This document shows positions 44,636 through 53,384 of a stretch of 64,000 bases of DNA, one piece after another. Below the pieces are notes generated by a model. That model saw nothing but the letters and a program-made list of their open reading frames with translations, was not told the origin of the DNA and made no database searches. The stretch is from DASSNR01 sp036278935 (lineage in GTDB: Bacteria > Gemmatimonadota > Gemmatimonadetes > Gemmatimonadales > Gemmatimonadaceae): the NCBI GenBank assembly GCA_036278935.1, contig DASUKA010000050.1, forward strand, positions 15,605-79,604. Direction: 5' to 3'. Both the position numbers and the translations under genes were made by a program. Every line of letters starts with the position of its first letter. Positions within the stretch are counted from its first letter, which is position 1.

Positions 44636-46735
44636 TCAATCCGCAGCCGTCACCTCCACCAGGTTGTCGTAGAACACGGGCCCATGTCCCATGTCGGTTT
44701 CCAGCTGCGAGGTGGTGTTGTTGGCGTTCCGACCGTCCGTGGTATACTTGCCCCACCAGACGCCGGGCGACCACACCGTGCCCTCGCGAAGCTGCTCCGC
44801 CACGCGCGCGGTGGCGAGGAACTCGCCGCGATCGTTGTGCACCACCACGGGCGCGCCGGTGATGATCCCCCGTGGCGCAGCATCGGTCGGATGGATGAGG
44901 AGCTCGGGCTCGCCGGCGGCGCGGCGGAGCGGAGCGATGTTGACGAAGGTCGAGTTCAGAAACTGATGCGCTGGGGACGAGATAAGGCTCAGCGGATAGC
45001 GCGTGGCGAGCGCGGGTGTACGCTCCGGGCCCTCGTGCGGCGGTGTGAAGGTCGGCAACGGATCGAGACCCATGTCGGCCAGCCGCTGCGAGTACAGCTC
45101 GCACCGGCCGCTTGGCGTGGGAAAACCACCCTCAGCGTAGGGGAGAAAGGGACGCGGCAGCGTGAGGCGCATCCACCCCCGCTCGAGCAAGCCGTCGAGC
45201 GTGATGCCGGCGAGCCGCTCGTCCGCGGCGCCCAGCGCCTGGCGGATGAGCGTGAGGTCGTCATCGCGGAGCGCCGGGTGATCCAGTCCCATGTGTGCGC
45301 CGAGGAGGCGGAAGATCTCGCTGTTCGGCCGGCACTCGCCCAGCGGCGCGATGGACGGCCGGTTGAGCGTGACATAGTGGTGGCCATAGGCCAGGTGCAC
45401 ATCCCAGTGCTCGAGCTGCGTGGTGGCGGGTAGCACGATGTCCGCCCAGTCAGCCGTGTCCGTCTGGAAGTGCTCCAGTACCACGGTAAAGAGGTCCTCG
45501 CGCGCGAGGCCGCGCAGCACCGCGCCGCGATCGGGCGCCACCGACGCCGGGTTCGAATTGTAGACCACGAGTGCCCGCACGGGCGGTCCGCCCACACCGG
45601 CGTCCGGGCGAGTGAGCGCATCGCCCAGGCGGATCATGTTGATGGTCCGCACGGGAGGGGAGAGATCGGGACGCTCGAGCGCCGCCTTGTCGAACGGAAA
45701 GTTGCCGCTGGTCGACAGCTGAACCCCTCCGCCGGGATGCCGCCAATGGCCCGCGAGAGCGGGCAGACAGGCGATGGTACGCACGGCCATGCCGCCGCCG
45801 CCGTGCCGTTGCAGTCCGTAGTTCAGACGGATGAATGCCGCACGCGCACCGGCGTACTGCCTTGCCAGCCCGATGATGCGTTCCGCCGGAACTCCGGTGA
45901 TGCGCGCGACGCGGTCGGGATCGTACTCCTCTGCACGCACGCGAAGCTGTTCGGCGCCCAGAGTGTAGCGCTCGATGTAGTCGGCATCCTCCAGCCCTTC
46001 GGCGAAGATCACGTGCATGATCCCGAGCGCCAGCGCGGCATCGGTACCGGGGCGGATGCCGATCCACGCGTCGCACTGCGCGGCAGTACGCGTGCGCACC
46101 GGATCGATCGCGATCACCGGGGCGCCGTGAGCCCGCGCCTGCAGCACGAAGGGCCAGAGGTGCGGATTGGAGGTGAGCGTGTTCGTGCCCCAGAGCAGGA
46201 TCAGATCGCTCTCGGGAATCCCCTCGCTGTCGGCGCCGATGCTCGCGCCCACCGTCATGCGCATGCCCACGGTGCCGGCCATGGAGCAGATCGTGCGGCC
46301 GAGCTTGGATGCGCCGAGGAGATGAAAGAAGCGGCGGTCCATCGAGGACCCCTGGACCATCCCCATCGTGCCCGCATAGGAGTAGGGGAGAATGGACTGC
46401 GGGCCATCCGCTGATGCGGCGATGCCGGCAAGGCGCCCGGCAATCTCGCGCAGCGCCTCGTCCCAGCTGATCGGTTCGAAGTGCCCTTCGCCCTTCGCCC
46501 CCACGCGACGGAGGGGCCGCAGCAGTCGCTCGGTGTGATAGGTGCGCTCGATGTAGCGATTCACTTTGGCGCACAGAAAGCCACGCGTAACGGGATGCTC
46601 TGGATCGCCGGCGACGCGTACCGCGCGGCCGTTCTCGACAGTGACGAGCATCGCGCACGTATCGGGGCAATCGTGCGGGCAGGCGCCGCGCACAACGCCG
46701 GAGCGCGACAGTGGTGGAGGAGAAGCAATCGTCAT
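44636..46735 (-). CDS. Molybdopterin oxidoreductase (DMSO reductase superfamily)
   Basis: A 699-residue Mo/W-bis-MGD enzyme. The N-terminal 4Fe-4S ligands are Cys19, Cys23, Cys27 and Cys55 (CPHDCPDTC...GFLCAKVN). WDEALREIAGRL and GTNTLTSNPHLWPFVLQAR are family motifs, and the C-terminal molydopterin-dinucleotide-binding domain ends NNTTSQLETDMGHGP. No twin-arginine signal is seen, so it is likely cytoplasmic. The family includes formate dehydrogenase, nitrate and polysulfide reductases; the substrate cannot be told. There is no Fe-S electron-transfer or membrane-anchor gene next to it, so it stands alone. ATG 46735 is used. Confidence 0.9.
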   Translation of the reverse strand: MTIASPPPLSRSGVVRGACPHDCPDTCAMLVTVENGRAVRVAGDPEHPVTRGFLCAKVNRYIERTYHTERLLRPLRRVGAKGEGHFEPISWDEALREIAGRLAGIAASADGPQSILPYSYAGTMGMVQGSSMDRRFFHLLGASKLGRTICSMAGTVGMRMTVGASIGADSEGIPESDLILLWGTNTLTSNPHLWPFVLQARAHGAPVIAIDPVRTRTAAQCDAWIGIRPGTDAALALGIMHVIFAEGLEDADYIERYTLGAEQLRVRAEEYDPDRVARITGVPAERIIGLARQYAGARAAFIRLNYGLQRHGGGGMAVRTIACLPALAGHWRHPGGGVQLSTSGNFPFDKAALERPDLSPPVRTINMIRLGDALTRPDAGVGGPPVRALVVYNSNPASVAPDRGAVLRGLAREDLFTVVLEHFQTDTADWADIVLPATTQLEHWDVHLAYGHHYVTLNRPSIAPLGECRPNSEIFRLLGAHMGLDHPALRDDDLTLIRQALGAADERLAGITLDGLLERGWMRLTLPRPFLPYAEGGFPTPSGRCELYSQRLADMGLDPLPTFTPPHEGPERTPALATRYPLSLISSPAHQFLNSTFVNIAPLRRAAGEPELLIHPTDAAPRGIITGAPVVVHNDRGEFLATARVAEQLREGTVWSPGVWWGKYTTDGRNANNTTSQLETDMGHGPVFYDNLVEVTAAD

Positions 46736-47115
46736 GATCGTGAGCTCCTGCCGAAGATGCGAGCATGCGGCTGCCGCAAGATATGCAGCATCGCGAACGG
46801 GAGCGATGGACCGCGCCGGCGCAGTGCGTACTCCAGCATCGCCGAGTACTGCTCAACTGGTTACCGCGTATATGCTTACGAGCGGAGCGTCATGGTGGGT
46901 TCACCGCGCGATGACGCTCGCGTTCTCTGCGACGCTGCGCCGCGCCGCGATACCAACGGAGCCGGTCGGGGCGCATGCGATGGCGTGACGCCGTAGACGC
47001 AGTCCCTTGACACGTCACCGTCATCCAATAGAATTGGTGCCGCTCGCCCCTTGCATCGCACGGCGCATGCACGGACGAAGGTTGGAGTGTAATCACCCCC
47101 CACAAGGAGAGATTC
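46736..47115. other. Divergent intergenic region between the molybdopterin enzyme and the first lipoprotein
   Basis: About 380 bases. The right part holds the sigma-70-type promoter at 47007-47034. In the left 270 bases I see no gene, hairpin or repeat that I can support. Confidence 0.45.
47007..47034 (+). promoter_or_regulatory. Sigma-70-type promoter of the first lipoprotein
   Basis: TTGACA at 47007-47012 (perfect -35) and TAGAAT at 47029-47034 (5 of 6) are 16 bases apart. The predicted start of transcription near 47041 leaves a leader of about 75 bases before ATG 47116, which has AAGGAGA seven bases upstream. Confidence 0.7.
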
Positions 47116-47298
47116 ATGAAGCGTCTTGCCATCGTCGCTGCAGCGGCGCTCCTGCTGGCAGCGTGCAAGGCGAAGGAAGCCAACACCGTCCCGGCGGATA
47201 CGTCACCCGCGATGGCGCCTGCCCCCGCCGCGTCGGACACCGGGATGGCAATGCCGACGGATTCCGGCACGATGAAGAAGGACACGACGAAGTCCTGA
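47116..47298 (+). CDS. Small lipoprotein, Asp/Thr/Ser/Met-rich
   Basis: A 60-residue protein. The signal peptide MKRLAIVAAAALLLAAC ends in a lipobox (LAAC, Cys17), so it should be lipidated and sit in a membrane facing the periplasm. The 43-residue mature part is disordered and rich in Pro, Ala, Asp, Thr and Met. It has its own promoter and a terminator 38 bases after the stop, so it is a single-gene unit. A paralogue-like lipoprotein follows at 47477. Function unknown. Confidence 0.82.
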   Translation: MKRLAIVAAAALLLAACKAKEANTVPADTSPAMAPAPAASDTGMAMPTDSGTMKKDTTKS

Positions 47299-47335
47299 CG
47301 GCCGACCTGGCACTACCTGCCGAGCGTATTACATG

Positions 47336-47362
47336 AAGGCGCACCATTCGGTGCGCCTTTAT
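47336..47362 (+). terminator. Rho-independent terminator after the first lipoprotein
   Basis: AAGGCGCACC at 47336-47345 pairs perfectly with GGTGCGCCTT at 47350-47359 around an ATTC tetraloop, followed by TTTAT. It is the best classical terminator in the window. Confidence 0.85.
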
Positions 47363-47476
47363 GTGTTCCAGGTCACCATCGCCGTGGTTGCTCCTCGATA
47401 TGGGTCCGAGACTTGCCAGAGACGGCTGGGTTCGCGACTGCACCCATCCGTGTCTCGCTTTTCGAGGAGGAAGACT

Positions 47477-47707
47477 ATGCGGTACGTACTGCTCCTGGCC
47501 GCTGCGGCGCTGATTGCGGCGTGTGGGGGCAACAATCAAGGCAATACGTCGGAGTCGGCCGCCGGCGCGATCACGCCGCTGCCGGACACCACCAATAGCA
47601 CCATGACGGACACCGGGATGAACAGGGATACGTCGACCATGACGCCGGATACCTCGACGACCATGCGGGACACGTCCGCCGCGCGGAGCGATACGGGGGC
47701 GTCCTAG
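47477..47707 (+). CDS. Second small lipoprotein, Asp-Thr-repeat-like
   Basis: A 76-residue protein. The signal MRYVLLLAAAALIAAC ends in a lipobox with Cys16. The mature part is low in complexity, with DTT, DTG, DTS and DTS steps spaced by short Met/Thr runs. The ribosome binding site AGGAGG lies seven bases before ATG 47477. It resembles the upstream lipoprotein in size and composition, which suggests duplication or parallel drift. It converges on the DUF1802 gene 49 bases later. No function is known for such proteins. Confidence 0.78.
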   Translation: MRYVLLLAAAALIAACGGNNQGNTSESAAGAITPLPDTTNSTMTDTGMNRDTSTMTPDTSTTMRDTSAARSDTGAS

Positions 47708-47756
47708 CCCTCCAGGCCTCCGCCAGAGCGCCGGTACATCACCACCGACGCCCCGC

Positions 47757-48344
47757 TCACACGTCACCTGGCGCGGGGAGCGGGTCGCCCAACGCCTCGC
47801 GCAACTGCGCGAGGCGTTGGGCGAATGGCTGCGTGGGCATCACCGGGGTGGCGTTCGCGACCTCCACGCCGTGGTCGAGCGCCACCCATGACACACAGCC
47901 ACCGTAGCGGCGTGCCTCCGGTATCTCCAACTCCTCGGGAAGCTGTGCGACGCGCGCCGCGATCACGTGCACGCCCGGCGCATTGCGGTACGCGAAGCGC
48001 GACTGCACCGCGGACCAGCTGAGTCCGTACTCCATCTCGATCGCGTGCAGCGGTTCGAGTGCGGAGACGCGCCAGACGGCCGCGGCATCCGCCACGTATC
48101 TGAGTCTGACGAGTCCTCCGGGTGGCTGGTGCGCGTGCGACGCGGGGAGGGCCGCGACGAATCGCGGGGCCAGCTCTCCCTCGCGCTCGTGGAAGTAGGT
48201 GGGGTAGAGGAGAAAGCGCTGGTGCCGCACCGAGAAGCCCGCACGCTGCTCGCGGATGCCGCCCTTGCGCACCAGCGCGATGATGTCGCCACGCGCCATC
48301 GCATCCACGAGCACTGCCCATTCCTTGAGCGCGGTGCGCACCAC
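47757..48344 (-). CDS. DUF1802 family protein coupled to YgfZ
   Basis: A 195-residue soluble protein starting MVRTALKEWAVLVDAMARGDIIALVRKGGIRE, then FLLYPTYFHE, the pattern I recall for DUF1802. The start is a GTG at 48342-48344 that overlaps the YgfZ stop by one base (TAGTG). No motif for catalysis is visible. DUF1802 has no established role; coupling to YgfZ may suggest a link to Fe-S enzyme maintenance, which is only inference. Confidence 0.78.
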   Translation of the reverse strand: MVRTALKEWAVLVDAMARGDIIALVRKGGIREQRAGFSVRHQRFLLYPTYFHEREGELAPRFVAALPASHAHQPPGGLVRLRYVADAAAVWRVSALEPLHAIEMEYGLSWSAVQSRFAYRNAPGVHVIAARVAQLPEELEIPEARRYGGCVSWVALDHGVEVANATPVMPTQPFAQRLAQLREALGDPLPAPGDV

Positions 48345-49411
48345 TACAACGGGAACGGCAGCGCCGAGACGTCGGCCTGGGCCTCTCCTCCCTCCCATTG
48401 CACGGTGAGCGTGGTGCCCGGTTCCACGTCGCGCCGTACCATGCCGAGCGCGATGGCGCCGAGTCGCGGCGAGACGGCGGTGCTCCGGATCTCGCCCGCC
48501 GGCTTGCCTGCATCGGTCACGAGGGCGGCATTCCGCGGTGGCGGAGCGTTCTGCCCGCAGAGCAGGCCGCGCAGATGCTTGTTGACGTGGCCACGGAAGT
48601 GCACGCGCGCCACGACCTCCTGTCCCACGTAGCATCCCTTCGTGTACGAGATCGCATCGAGCTCGTCGAAGTTGGCTTCCTGCGGGATCGTCGTAGCGTC
48701 GATCTCCACTCCCCATTCGGGGCGCCCGGCCTCGATGCGCGCGATCTTCCAGGCGCTGAGCCCGGTCGGCGTTGCGCCGGCGCGGGATAATAGCCGCCAG
48801 CACGTATCGAAGTGCGCGGGTGCCACGAAGATCTCGTATCCCTCGAAGGCCAGATCTGGAACGTTCGCGACCATGGCCTCCATGGGCTCATGCACCTCCA
48901 TGTGCCCGTAGGGCGGGAGTGCACCGAGTGCCGCGGGCGCGATGCCGAGCGCGCCGGCGACGATCAACCGTGACCGCATGCCGAAGACGCCGATCTGGCG
49001 AAGCTCGGCCGACGCATTGCGGTAGGGCGCGAGCCGCGGATTGATGAACTTCCGCACCATCGCGTCCCAGCCGTCTGCGGCGCGGGGCGGGGTGTCGATG
49101 AGCAGCGAGCCCTCGCGCGCGAAGATGCGCACGTCGGCCACGATCTTCCCCTTAGCGGTGAGCGCGGCGGCGTACTGCCCATGGCCGGGCGTGAGGGCGT
49201 TGACATCGTTCGTGACGATGCCGGTGATCATCTCGCGCGCCCGCGCTCCCTTCACGATGAATCGGCCGCGGGCCGTGCGATCCACCAGCATCGCGCCCGC
49301 GCGGAGGGCGGCATATTCGGTGGCCACGTTGCCGTAGTCCAGCACTACGGGTTGCCCCGCGATGACGTCGGCGGCGGAGGTACCCGCGGAGACGAAGGGG
49401 CTGGCACTCAT
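48344..49411 (-). CDS. ygfZ: YgfZ/GcvT-domain folate-binding protein
   Basis: A 355-residue protein of the GcvT superfamily. The YgfZ signature KGCYVGQE is at 258-265 with the essential Cys260, followed by VVARVHFRGH. The N-terminal part has RGRFIVKGARAREMITGIVTNDV, the tetrahydrofolate-binding fold. YgfZ proteins use folate to help repair or maintain Fe-S enzymes. ATG 49411 is the first methionine of the conserved start. The gene is coupled to DUF1802 by TAGTG and lies 84 bases downstream of glcF. Confidence 0.9.
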   Translation of the reverse strand: MSASPFVSAGTSAADVIAGQPVVLDYGNVATEYAALRAGAMLVDRTARGRFIVKGARAREMITGIVTNDVNALTPGHGQYAAALTAKGKIVADVRIFAREGSLLIDTPPRAADGWDAMVRKFINPRLAPYRNASAELRQIGVFGMRSRLIVAGALGIAPAALGALPPYGHMEVHEPMEAMVANVPDLAFEGYEIFVAPAHFDTCWRLLSRAGATPTGLSAWKIARIEAGRPEWGVEIDATTIPQEANFDELDAISYTKGCYVGQEVVARVHFRGHVNKHLRGLLCGQNAPPPRNAALVTDAGKPAGEIRSTAVSPRLGAIALGMVRRDVEPGTTLTVQWEGGEAQADVSALPFPL

Positions 49412-49495
49412 CGCACGGCCTCCCCGTGGAACAGCGTTTCGTGCATGTATGGAAGCTACACTGGCGCCGCCGCGCCGCGCTATGGCCTGGCGGCG

Positions 49496-50776
49496 CTATG
49501 GCTGCCGCGCGGCGTACGAGGCATCCAGCAGGTCGACGAGATGCACCGCGCGCACCCGCGAGCGCTCGCGCGCGAGCCCCGCACCGATCTGCATGAGACA
49601 GCCGGGGTTGCCCGTGGCCACGAATGGCGCCTTCGTTGCCGCGATGGCCGCCAGCTTGGGTGCGAGCACGTCGCTGGACAGATCGGGCTCCAGCAGATTG
49701 TAGATGCCGGCGCTCCCGCAACAGCGATCCGCATCGGCAAGCGGAACGAGTTGCAGCTCGGGGATGCTCGAGAGCACGGCGAGCGGCGGGGCCGTGATGC
49801 GTTGCGCGTGCACAAGGTGGCAGGGCGCGTCGTAGGTCACAGTGAGCGGCAGCGGACCGCCGGGCGCCGGCCCTGCCTCGGCGAGCAGCTCGCTCACATC
49901 GTGCACGCGCGACGCGAACGTCGCGGCCCGCTCGGCCCACTCGGGATCTCCGCTCAACAGATGCCCGTACTCCTTCATGGCCGCGCCGCACCCTGATGCG
50001 TTCACCGCGATGACGTCGGCGCCCGAGCGCTCGAATGCGGCGATGTTGGCGCGGGCGAGTGCGCGAGCGCTCTCCAGCGCGCCCGCATGCGCATGCAGCG
50101 CACCGCAGCAGCGCTGGCCGCGCGCGTGGACCACGTCATAGTCGTTGGCCGCGAGCGTGCGCTCGGTGGCACGATTCGTCTCGCGAAAGAGCCCATGCAT
50201 CACGCAGCCGCGCAGGATGGCCGCGCGTCCCCGCGTCCCCGAGCCACATGGCGCATATCGCCTGCGGCGAATGGGCGGCGCGGTGGATGCCAGCATGCCG
50301 CACGCGAAGCCGATCCGGCCGGAGCCATGCGCAAGGAGCGCCGGCAGTCGGAGCGCGCGCGCCGCGCGCGCCATGGCCAGCACTGCACCAAGCAGCAGGG
50401 GTCGCGCGAACAGCCAGAGCACCAGCCGCGCCGTGAGCGGTGCGCGGCGTTCGCGAACGAGCGTGGCACGCGTGGCCTCCAGCAACGCGCCGTACGGCAC
50501 GCCGGATGGACATACCGTCTCGCACGCCCTGCAGCCGAGACACCGGTCGATGTGCTCGCGCAGCGACGGATCGGCAATATCGATCTCCCCTTCTGCGAGC
50601 GACCGCATGAGGAGAATCCGCCCGCGCGGGCTGTCGTTCTCGTCGCCCAGCACGGTGTACGTGGGGCACGATTGCAGACAGAAGCCGCAATGCACGCACG
50701 TCATGATTCCCGGAATCGCCTCACCCAGCGGAGTGCCGGGCGCGGCGCAGGCGGGTCGCTCCGCGGCCGCGGTCAT
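49496..50776 (-). CDS. glcF: Glycolate oxidase iron-sulfur subunit GlcF
   Basis: A 426-residue subunit. The two 4Fe-4S clusters have ligands Cys27, 30, 33, 37 (CVHCGFCLQSCP) and Cys79, 82, 85, 89 (CLGCRACETVCP). Two CCG domains follow (RCCGALHAH and DRCCGSAGIYN). With GlcD and GlcE it forms the membrane-associated enzyme that oxidises glycolate to glyoxylate. ATG 50776 overlaps the glcE stop as ATGA. It closes the operon 53381-49496. Confidence 0.94.
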   Translation of the reverse strand: MTAAAERPACAAPGTPLGEAIPGIMTCVHCGFCLQSCPTYTVLGDENDSPRGRILLMRSLAEGEIDIADPSLREHIDRCLGCRACETVCPSGVPYGALLEATRATLVRERRAPLTARLVLWLFARPLLLGAVLAMARAARALRLPALLAHGSGRIGFACGMLASTAPPIRRRRYAPCGSGTRGRAAILRGCVMHGLFRETNRATERTLAANDYDVVHARGQRCCGALHAHAGALESARALARANIAAFERSGADVIAVNASGCGAAMKEYGHLLSGDPEWAERAATFASRVHDVSELLAEAGPAPGGPLPLTVTYDAPCHLVHAQRITAPPLAVLSSIPELQLVPLADADRCCGSAGIYNLLEPDLSSDVLAPKLAAIAATKAPFVATGNPGCLMQIGAGLARERSRVRAVHLVDLLDASYAARQP

Positions 50777-51927
50777 GTGCCGTCTCCCAGGATGCCGGGA
50801 TTGAGCACGTTCGCTGGATCGTAGCCGTGCTTGACCCCGCGCGACAGGCGATCCGCAACGGCGCTGGGCGCGGCCTCCGGCGTCCAGCAGCGCTCGGGGA
50901 GGCGCTCGGCGATGCGCGTGCCATCGAACGCGCGCGCCGCGGCGACGAAGCCGCTCACCGCTCCAGGATCCTCATCCGGCACGATGCACCGGACGATGCC
51001 GCGCGCCAGCGACGAGTGCAGGAAGGCGCCGGGGACGTCACGCGTGGCGGCGCGCGCGAACGTCCAACAGTCGCCGATGTGCGATGGGCGCGTGGAGAGG
51101 CGGAGCACGCCAGCGCGCGCCGGCTCGCACTCCCGCAAGCGGTTCCACACGTCGTCGGGGATCGAGACGAGATCACCGAGCTCCGCTGCCGCCGCGCGTT
51201 GCGCGCGGACGCTCTCGCCGCTGGCGCCCAGCCGCATGAGGAGCAGCGTGCGCCGCTCGAGCCCCGCGTGCGCGGCGAGCGCGGGGTTCACGAGCTCGAG
51301 GGCGAGAGGCGCCATGGCCACTGTGCGCAGCCGGCGCGCCAGCGCGCCCACATCGCCGTCGTCCATGCTCAGCGCGTAGCTCTCGTCGGCTTCCGGGAGC
51401 GCGCGCAGCCGCACGGTCACTTCGGTGATCACGCCAAGCGTGCCCCACGAGCCCGTGAAGAGGCGCGTGAGGTCGAAGCCCGCGACATTCTTCACCACGC
51501 GTCCCCCCGCACGCACAACGGCGCCGGTACCTGTGACGGTCTCCAGCCCCAGCACGTTGTCGCGCGGCGTGCCGAAGGTGTGCGCGTGCGGTCCGGCGGA
51601 GGCGGTGGCGATGGTGGCGCCGATGGAGCCGGCCGGCGTGCCGAAGGGATCGAGCGCGAGCCACTGGCGCTCGGCGGCAGTCACGCGCGCGATCTCGGCC
51701 AGCGAGGTGGCCGCACGCGCGGTGAGGGTGAGGTCGCCAGCCGTGTACTCCACGATACCGGTGAGTGCCGCGAGCGCCAGCCGATGCTCGGCCGCCACGG
51801 GGCGGCCGGCACTCAGCCACGTGCCGCCCGCCACGATACGGAGCGGCATTGTATGCGCCGCCGCCTCCTGCACCACGTCCCGCACGTCGGCGGTTGAAGC
51901 GGGGCGCGAAAGCTCCTCGGCAATCAT
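50773..51927 (-). CDS. glcE: Glycolate oxidase FAD-binding subunit GlcE
   Basis: A 384-residue FAD_binding_4 protein. LRIVAGGTWLSAGRPVA and LDPFGTPAGSIGATIATASAGPHAHTFGTPRDNVLGLETVTGTGAVVRAGGRVVKNVAGFDLTRLFTGSWGTLGVITEV match GlcE closely. The C-terminus ends in VKHGYDPANVLNPG, the usual FAD-oxidase tail. ATG 51927 overlaps the glcD stop as ATGA, and the frame upstream is only the glcD antiphase. It forms a heterotrimer with GlcD and GlcF. Confidence 0.94.
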   Translation of the reverse strand: MIAEELSRPASTADVRDVVQEAAAHTMPLRIVAGGTWLSAGRPVAAEHRLALAALTGIVEYTAGDLTLTARAATSLAEIARVTAAERQWLALDPFGTPAGSIGATIATASAGPHAHTFGTPRDNVLGLETVTGTGAVVRAGGRVVKNVAGFDLTRLFTGSWGTLGVITEVTVRLRALPEADESYALSMDDGDVGALARRLRTVAMAPLALELVNPALAAHAGLERRTLLLMRLGASGESVRAQRAAAAELGDLVSIPDDVWNRLRECEPARAGVLRLSTRPSHIGDCWTFARAATRDVPGAFLHSSLARGIVRCIVPDEDPGAVSGFVAAARAFDGTRIAERLPERCWTPEAAPSAVADRLSRGVKHGYDPANVLNPGILGDGT

Positions 51928-53384
51928 GGTGCGGTCGGCTCCGGCTCCGGCTCCGGCGCCGAGCGTCGGACGGCGGGGGTCATGGTCCATTCGCGGCAGG
52001 CGTGTACCGGCACCACCTTGCCCGGATTGGCGCGGCGCTCGGGATCGAACACCTCGCGGAGCTGGCACATGGCGGCGAGCGAGTCGGCGGAGAAGGAGAG
52101 CGGCATGTACTGCAGCTTGTCGAGCCCCACCCCGTGCTCGCCCGTCACGGAGCCGCCGGCATCGATGCAGGCGCGCATGATCTCGCGCATGGCGTGGTGC
52201 ACGCGCTCCGTGACGACGGGATCCCGCGCATCGAAGCCGATGTTGGGGTGCAGATTGCCGTCGCCCGCGTGGAAGACGTTGCACACCTGGATCTGCCACC
52301 GGTCGGCAATGTCGCGGATGGTCGCGAGCACTTCGGGAAGGCGGGTGCGGGGGATCACCGCGTCCTGCACGACGAGCGCGGGGGCGATACGCCCCATCGC
52401 GCCGAACGCCTTCTTGCGTCCCTGCCAGAGCCGTGCACGCTCCGCGTCGTCGCGCGCAATGCGCACGGCGCGAGCGCCCGCATCCAGGCAGAGGCGCTCT
52501 ACCCGGTGCACATCCGCATCGATGCCGGCGGAGAGTCCATCCAGCTCTATGAGGAGCACCGCCTCCGCATCCGCGGGGTAGCCGGCGGCGTAGATGGATG
52601 CTTCGACCGCGCGGATGGTGGGCCCATCCATCATCTCGAGCGCTGCGGGGACGATCCCGGTGGCGATGATCGCGGAGGTGGCGCGGGCGCCCGCCTCCAC
52701 GGAGAGGAAATCGGCCAGCATGGTGCGCACGGCCTCGGGGTCGGGCGTGAGCCGCACCGTCACCTCCACGGCCACACCGAAGCACCCTTCCGATCCGATG
52801 AACGCGCCGAGCAGGTCGTAGCCGTCATCCTCGCCCTGCGCGTTCCCCAATGTCACCAGCTCGCCGTCCGGGAGAACGACCGTGAGTGCGACGACGTGGT
52901 TGAGCGTCACTCCGTACTTCAGGCAGTGCGGGCCGCCCGAGTTCTCGGCCACGTTGCCGCCGATGGTGCACGCCGACTGGCTGGAGGGATCGGGGGCGTA
53001 GTGCAGCCCGTACGCGTGCGCGGCGCGTGTGAGCATCGTGTTCACCGCACCGGGTTCGACGACGGCCAGGCGGTTCTCCGCGTCGATGGAGAGCACGCGG
53101 TTCATTCGATTGAGGCCGATGATGACCGTGTCGCCCTCGGCCAGCGCACCGCCGGAGAGCCCGGTGCCGGCTCCGCGTGCGACGAAGGACCGGTGAGCGC
53201 GCGCGAGTGTGCGCACCACGGCAATGAGCTCGTCGCGTGTAGCGGGGAACACCGCGAGGGCGGGGTGCTTGCGGTAGGTGGGAAGCCCATCCGAGGCGTA
53301 GGCGAGCAACTCGCTCCGCTGCCAGAGCACGCCGCGCGTGCCGACGATCCCGGCCAGCGTGCCGGCCAATGGATCCGCGGTCAT
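51924..53384 (-). CDS. glcD: Glycolate oxidase catalytic subunit GlcD
   Basis: A 486-residue FAD-linked oxidase. The FAD site includes VARGAGTGLSGGALA and PDPSSQSACTIGGNVAENSGGPHCLKYGVT, and the FAD-oxidase C domain has VFHAGDGNLHPNI and GSVTGEHGVGLDK. The family covers glycolate and D-lactate dehydrogenases; with glcE and glcF next to it, glycolate oxidation to glyoxylate is the likely role. ATG 53384 overlaps the LON-domain gene's stop as ATGA. An acidic-Pro tail (EPEPEPT) ends the protein. Confidence 0.95.
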   Translation of the reverse strand: MTADPLAGTLAGIVGTRGVLWQRSELLAYASDGLPTYRKHPALAVFPATRDELIAVVRTLARAHRSFVARGAGTGLSGGALAEGDTVIIGLNRMNRVLSIDAENRLAVVEPGAVNTMLTRAAHAYGLHYAPDPSSQSACTIGGNVAENSGGPHCLKYGVTLNHVVALTVVLPDGELVTLGNAQGEDDGYDLLGAFIGSEGCFGVAVEVTVRLTPDPEAVRTMLADFLSVEAGARATSAIIATGIVPAALEMMDGPTIRAVEASIYAAGYPADAEAVLLIELDGLSAGIDADVHRVERLCLDAGARAVRIARDDAERARLWQGRKKAFGAMGRIAPALVVQDAVIPRTRLPEVLATIRDIADRWQIQVCNVFHAGDGNLHPNIGFDARDPVVTERVHHAMREIMRACIDAGGSVTGEHGVGLDKLQYMPLSFSADSLAAMCQLREVFDPERRANPGKVVPVHACREWTMTPAVRRSAPEPEPEPTAP

